This document shows, in pieces, positions 5,076 to 9,015 of a DNA stretch of 9,015 bases. A model generated the notes under the pieces. That model ran no database searches. It was not told the origin of the DNA and worked only from the letters and a program-made list of their open reading frames with translations. The translations under genes were made by a program, and so were the position numbers. The stretch's first letter is position 1, and each line of letters opens with the position of its first letter. Origin of the DNA: Nitrospinota bacterium (lineage in GTDB: Bacteria > Nitrospinota > Nitrospinia > JACRGO01); contig JACRGO010000112.1 of assembly GCA_016212295.1 (NCBI GenBank), positions 1 through 9,015 on the forward strand. Direction: 5' to 3'.

Positions 5076-8000
5076 ATGAAAAAAAATCCCTTCTATTTCA
5101 GGGTAATACCCATCGACGCGCCCTTTTGCGACCGGGAGTATGAACTGAACGCCCTCACCTCCCACGCCGTGTCCAACACCAACGTGGTTCTCTATTCTCC
5201 CCGGCGCTACGGCAAAACCTCTCTTGTGGCCAGGGTCCAGGACCAACTGGGAAAAAAGGGCCTGGAAACCATCTATATCGATATCTCCAATTGTTCCTCC
5301 TGCGATGAAATTTCTGAAAAGATCGCGGTCAGTATCTACGGCCTCGCCCGAAAAAAAGAATCGCTTCTGCAAAAACTCACCAGCGCCGTCAAAGCCTGGA
5401 GACCGGTTTTTACCCCGGATCCCGCCGGAGGCGTCAGTCTGAGTGTGCAACCAGCCTCGGGGAAAAGAGGGATAGAACTTCTGCAAGAGACCATGGAGTC
5501 GTTTAATAAAATCCTGAAAGAAGACGACCGCCAATTCAACATCGTCATTGACGAATTTCAGGAGATTGCCGGAGTCAAGGACGGAAGCAAAATAGAAGCC
5601 TTATTGAGGGAGCATATCCAACATCAGGAAAACGTCTCCTGGTTCTTTCTCGGAAGCAGGCGAAGGCTTCTCGTTGACATGTTCAACCAAAAAGACCGTC
5701 CCTTTTATAAAAGCAGCATCAACTTTGAGCTGCCGTCCCTGCCAAGGGAAAAAGCCATGGAGTTCGTCATGGCGCGTTTTAAGGAGGGCGGCAAGGAGTG
5801 TCCCCTCGAAATCGCGGAAAGGATCGCCGAAACCACCCAATGCTATCCCTATTATGTCCAGAGGCTTCCCTTTTCCATGTACGAAGTTTCAACCGGAGAA
5901 GACATAACGGACGCCGACTTCACCGCAGGGTTTACAAGGATGATGACCGAGGAAGGGGTCATATTCAGCGCCATGGAGAAGGCCCTTCCGGCGGGACAGA
6001 AAAATCTTTTAAAAGCCCTTGCCTCGGAGCCCACGGATAAGCCCTATGCGGTTTCCTACACAGGCAGGCACAATCTCGGCTCCCTGGGCAGCATACAGAA
6101 TGCGGTGAAAAGACTTGAGGAGCTTGATTATATCGAAAGGGACAAGGAGAAATGTTATAGGATTGCCGACCCCATGTTCGCCTCCTGGCTCGCATCGGGC
6201 AAGGAAGTCCCTTATTCCGCGAATATCGCCAATATGACGGCGGAAAACGTCCCGGCAACTTCCTCCCTCAAGGGGCTGAACGTTCAAAAGGCGATGCAGA
6301 GCGGAGTTGCGGAAATAAACGGGTATAAAACGAAGGAGTTTGAAGAGGTCAAGGGAATCCTGCTCCGGGAAAAATCCGACAAGCTCAAAGTAAAAATCTT
6401 TTTATCTTATTCCCACGACGATAAAATCCTCAAAAGCAGGTTCTTCGAGCTTATTCGCAACCGGCTGAAAACCTCAAAACTCTACGACTTTTCCTTTTCC
6501 GTTGACACGGACATCCTCGTTGGCGAAAAGTGGCATGATGAAATTCAAAAAATGGTAAAGCAATGTGATTTCGGACTCCTTCTCCTGTCCACAAAATTCC
6601 TGAACAGCGAATATATCTCAAACCATGAACTTCCCCGGTTGCTTGAAAAATGTATTCCCGTGGCCCTGGACATCCTCGACTTCAAGCGCCAGGATTTAAA
6701 AGGACTCGAGGAGAACCAGATATTCCGTTACGAAGAAAAGGCCTTCAGCGAGTTGAGGGGAGCGAACCTCACCCGCTTCGTGAACGAACTTGCCAGGCAG
6801 GTGGAGGAAAAGGTCGAAAAGGCGCAAAAAGCCCAGCCCTTCCCGCCGCAAGAGGAAATGGAAGAGCTTTACGAAAAGGCGGGAATAAGAGGCGCCCTTC
6901 AAGGCTATGCCCTGTTGAAGCAAATGCACGAACGGCGCTCAAAAGGATACGAAGAATATTTATTCACCCATCAAAGGGGAATCAGGGGGGCTATAACGCA
7001 TCAGACCCAGGAGAGCGGCGGGGACAAGGTCAACGTCCTTGAGCATCTTCATGCCTGGGCCGTGAATGGCGATAACCCCTTCTTCGCCCTCCTGGGCGAC
7101 TTCGGCGCTGGCAAGACCTTCACCTGCCGGATGCTGGCGCGAAAAATCACCGAAGAGCACAACAGTATGCCCGATGAAATCCCCCTCTGTATCTATATAG
7201 ACCTGCGGTTCGTGTCCACCCGCAACAAGGAAAACAGGGTCCCCTCCCTTGTTGAAATCCTGGATGACGCAATCCGGCAGGCCAAGGACCCCCTGGACAA
7301 ATCCATCGTCAAGGCGGAAGACCTCATCCAACTCACGCGCCAAGGGAAGGCCATGATAATTTATGACGGACTGGACGAAAAGACCGTCCACTTCACCCCG
7401 GACGAAACCAACGAGTTCGTCCGGCAATTGTGGAGCATCCGGGAAATCCGCCCTGAAAAGGACGAGAAGGGGCCGCGACAAGGAAAAATCCTCGTCAGTT
7501 GCAGGACCCATTATTTCCGGGACGTCATCGAGCAAAACAGCCTCTTTCTCGGCAAGGACCGGAAAGGCAGGGGGACAAGGGAGTTTTCCTCCTGCGTGAT
7601 CCTTCCCTTTGACGACAACCAGATCAGGGATTATCTGAAAAAGAGGCTCGGTTGCGATGATGCGGAAATCCACCGGCTTATGGACCTCATGGGCAGCGTC
7701 CATAACCTTACGGAACTTGCCCGTAGACCCTACCTCCTCTCCCTCATGAGCGAGTTTTTCCCGGACATCGAGAAGATGGGCACGGGGGGGCAAATCACCA
7801 ACACCGCGAGCCTTTATGAATTGATGGTCCAGAATTGGCTTTCGCGGGATGATGGCAAGCATGAATTCGGGGTCCCCCACAAAAAAACGCTCATGGAGGC
7901 CATGGCCCTGGAAATCCATCAGCGGGGGGAAAGGAGCATCAAGACCGACGACCTGGAGGAGTGGCTCGACCTATGGCTCCTCCAAAACCCAGCCATCCAA

Positions 8001-9015
8001 TCCGCGTACGCGAACATCAACCGGGAGACGCTGAAAAAGGACCTGAGGACCGCGACCTTCATCATCCGGGAAGAGGACAAGGATTTTCGATTTGCCCACA
8101 CCTCCCTTCAGGAATATTTCCTTGCCCGGCAAATCATAAACCTCCTCTCCCGCAGGGCCTTTGATATGGCAAAGGACATTCAGGGACTCTCCATGCCCTT
8201 TCCCTCATGGGAGACCCTTGATTTCGCGGTGGAAATTCTCGCCAACGAAAAGGGAAAGGCCGCCTTCTGCTTTAAAAACATGGAAGCGCTCCTGGAAAAG
8301 GGTTACGAAAAAGGAGCGAGCGAGTTGTGTCTCGGATTGTGGCAGAGGCTCCGGGACAGGGGGATGGATACCCCGAACCCAAAGACGGTTCGACTGGAAG
8401 GGGCTTTGCTTAAGGGATGGAAGATTCGCGGCCTGGATTTCTCAAAAGCGGTTTTTGACAGGGCCAACCTGGAGGATGCCCGATTCGAGGAGGTCCAACT
8501 CCCAACCGCTTCCTTTGTCTCCGCCACCATGTTCAACGCCGAATTCCTGCATTGCAACCTTGCCGGAGGGGATTTTCCCTCCGCCTTCGCCCAGGGTTCC
8601 GTGTGGAAGGAGTGCAACCTTTCCTCAACCAAATGGGAGGGGGCCAACACCAGGTTGGCGGACTTTGTCCGATGCCAGATGAAGGAGGCCACCCTCGCGC
8701 CGGAAGAAGACAGGGATATCGTTTTCTGTGACGGCATGGAAGCGACCCCAAGGCCCCGCGATTTTCAGCTTGACACCTTTACCGGGCATTCTTTCTTCGG
8801 GGTACGTTCCTGCGCCGTAAGTCCCGATAACCGGAGGATTGTCTCCGCTTCATACGACAATACCCTCAAGGTCTGGGACATTAAAAGCGGAAAATGCCTC
8901 AAGACCTTCCTTCAACTGCCGGAAGGGGAAACGGCGGCATGGGACGGTGAAGGCAAGAAACTCCTTTCCTCCTCCCCTAACGCATGGAGATGGATCGGCC
9001 TTAGTTCCGGCATGA
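5076..9015 (+). CDS. Giant NLR-like protein: STAND ATPase - TIR - NACHT - pentapeptide - WD40 (3' end outside window)
   Basis: 1313 codons are open to the window end. The ATG at 5076 is the first possible start (in-frame TGA at 5070-5072) and gives NPFYFRVIPIDAPFCDREYE, a typical start of COG1672-type ATPases; the ribosome site is weak. Domains: ATPase 1 with Walker A SPRRYGKTSL (41-50) and Walker B IVIDEFQ (156-162); winged helix about 306-375; linker; TIR about 437-580 (IFLSYSHDD 441-449, GEKWHDEI with W486, LLLLSTKF, and E518 in SNHEL at the NADase glutamate position); NACHT from about 640 with Walker A GDFGAGKT (674-681), Walker B DGLDE (764-768), sensor-like VSCRTHYF (807-814) and the C-terminal FRFAHTSLQEYFLARQ (1004 on); pentapeptide-like repeats about 1105-1208 (LDFSKAVFDRANLEDARFEE); a WD40 repeat from about 1229 with TGH (H1238) and LKVWD (W1267). 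No signal peptide or membrane segment is visible. Probably an immune sensor-effector; the function is inferred from domains. Confidence 0.93.
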   Translation, partial: MKKNPFYFRVIPIDAPFCDREYELNALTSHAVSNTNVVLYSPRRYGKTSLVARVQDQLGKKGLETIYIDISNCSSCDEISEKIAVSIYGLARKKESLLQKLTSAVKAWRPVFTPDPAGGVSLSVQPASGKRGIELLQETMESFNKILKEDDRQFNIVIDEFQEIAGVKDGSKIEALLREHIQHQENVSWFFLGSRRRLLVDMFNQKDRPFYKSSINFELPSLPREKAMEFVMARFKEGGKECPLEIAERIAETTQCYPYYVQRLPFSMYEVSTGEDITDADFTAGFTRMMTEEGVIFSAMEKALPAGQKNLLKALASEPTDKPYAVSYTGRHNLGSLGSIQNAVKRLEELDYIERDKEKCYRIADPMFASWLASGKEVPYSANIANMTAENVPATSSLKGLNVQKAMQSGVAEINGYKTKEFEEVKGILLREKSDKLKVKIFLSYSHDDKILKSRFFELIRNRLKTSKLYDFSFSVDTDILVGEKWHDEIQKMVKQCDFGLLLLSTKFLNSEYISNHELPRLLEKCIPVALDILDFKRQDLKGLEENQIFRYEEKAFSELRGANLTRFVNELARQVEEKVEKAQKAQPFPPQEEMEELYEKAGIRGALQGYALLKQMHERRSKGYEEYLFTHQRGIRGAITHQTQESGGDKVNVLEHLHAWAVNGDNPFFALLGDFGAGKTFTCRMLARKITEEHNSMPDEIPLCIYIDLRFVSTRNKENRVPSLVEILDDAIRQAKDPLDKSIVKAEDLIQLTRQGKAMIIYDGLDEKTVHFTPDETNEFVRQLWSIREIRPEKDEKGPRQGKILVSCRTHYFRDVIEQNSLFLGKDRKGRGTREFSSCVILPFDDNQIRDYLKKRLGCDDAEIHRLMDLMGSVHNLTELARRPYLLSLMSEFFPDIEKMGTGGQITNTASLYELMVQNWLSRDDGKHEFGVPHKKTLMEAMALEIHQRGERSIKTDDLEEWLDLWLLQNPAIQSAYANINRETLKKDLRTATFIIREEDKDFRFAHTSLQEYFLARQIINLLSRRAFDMAKDIQGLSMPFPSWETLDFAVEILANEKGKAAFCFKNMEALLEKGYEKGASELCLGLWQRLRDRGMDTPNPKTVRLEGALLKGWKIRGLDFSKAVFDRANLEDARFEEVQLPTASFVSATMFNAEFLHCNLAGGDFPSAFAQGSVWKECNLSSTKWEGANTRLADFVRCQMKEATLAPEEDRDIVFCDGMEATPRPRDFQLDTFTGHSFFGVRSCAVSPDNRRIVSASYDNTLKVWDIKSGKCLKTFLQLPEGETAAWDGEGKKLLSSSPNAWRWIGLSSGM

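Noticed and set aside
5069-5143. ATG at 5069 as the start of the giant gene or of a leader peptide
   Set aside because: It is in another frame and stops after 24 codons; the resulting peptide has no features, and the ATG at 5076 gives the expected ATPase N terminus.
5028-5534. Minus-strand open frame of 168 codons over the start of the giant gene
   Set aside because: It is antisense to the first ATPase module with its Walker A and B motifs, and has no recognisable features.
6960-7919. Long minus-strand open frame (319 codons) opposite the giant gene
   Set aside because: The plus strand here encodes the NACHT Walker A and B motifs in a continuous frame; the minus-strand translation has no recognisable domain and is a shadow caused by the codon composition.

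Overview
The window looks like the chromosome of a Gram-negative, moderately GC-rich, probably anaerobic bacterium. Desulfobacterota (old Deltaproteobacteria), Nitrospirota or an uncultured relative would fit. This rests on gene content (MEP isoprenoid enzyme joined to a UbiA prenyltransferase, MoaA, a TusA-like protein), on many dispersed intergenic repeats and on a very large TIR/NACHT protein. There is no rRNA or other taxonomic marker, so the placement is weak.

Layout. (1) Bases 1-137: the last 44 codons of an IS4-type transposase on the + strand, cut by the window edge. (2) Bases 249-4752: five housekeeping genes, all on the minus strand. In transcription order they are moaA (molybdenum cofactor), purN (purine synthesis), an ispH-ubiA fusion (isoprenoid precursor plus prenyl transfer), a tusA-like sulfur carrier and rdgB/HAM1 (removal of non-canonical NTPs). 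The last two are 3 bp apart. Each of the three longer gaps between these genes is filled by a 7-bp-period repeat with its own unit sequence. In two gaps the repeats form inverted pairs that could fold into long hairpins. (3) Bases 4753-5075: a 323-bp divergent intergenic region. It carries an imperfect inverted-repeat element of the CGCAGAG type, an inverted relative of a shorter copy at 190-225, and candidate promoters for both directions. (4) Bases 5076-9015: one uninterrupted + strand reading frame of 1313 codons that runs off the window.

The giant + strand gene is the most interesting item. Its domains in order are: a COG1672-type STAND/AAA ATPase with a winged helix, a TIR domain with the expected NADase glutamate, a NACHT NTPase with complete Walker motifs, pentapeptide-like repeats, and the beginning of a WD40 region. 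This is an NLR-like plan, but with two separate P-loop NTPases on either side of the TIR domain. The most likely role is NAD-depleting or signalling immunity against phage, or another sense-and-kill or regulatory function. That role is inferred from architecture alone.

The minus-strand genes are ordinary metabolism and do not appear to work functionally with the giant gene. The transposase remnant and the repeats suggest a locus open to insertions.
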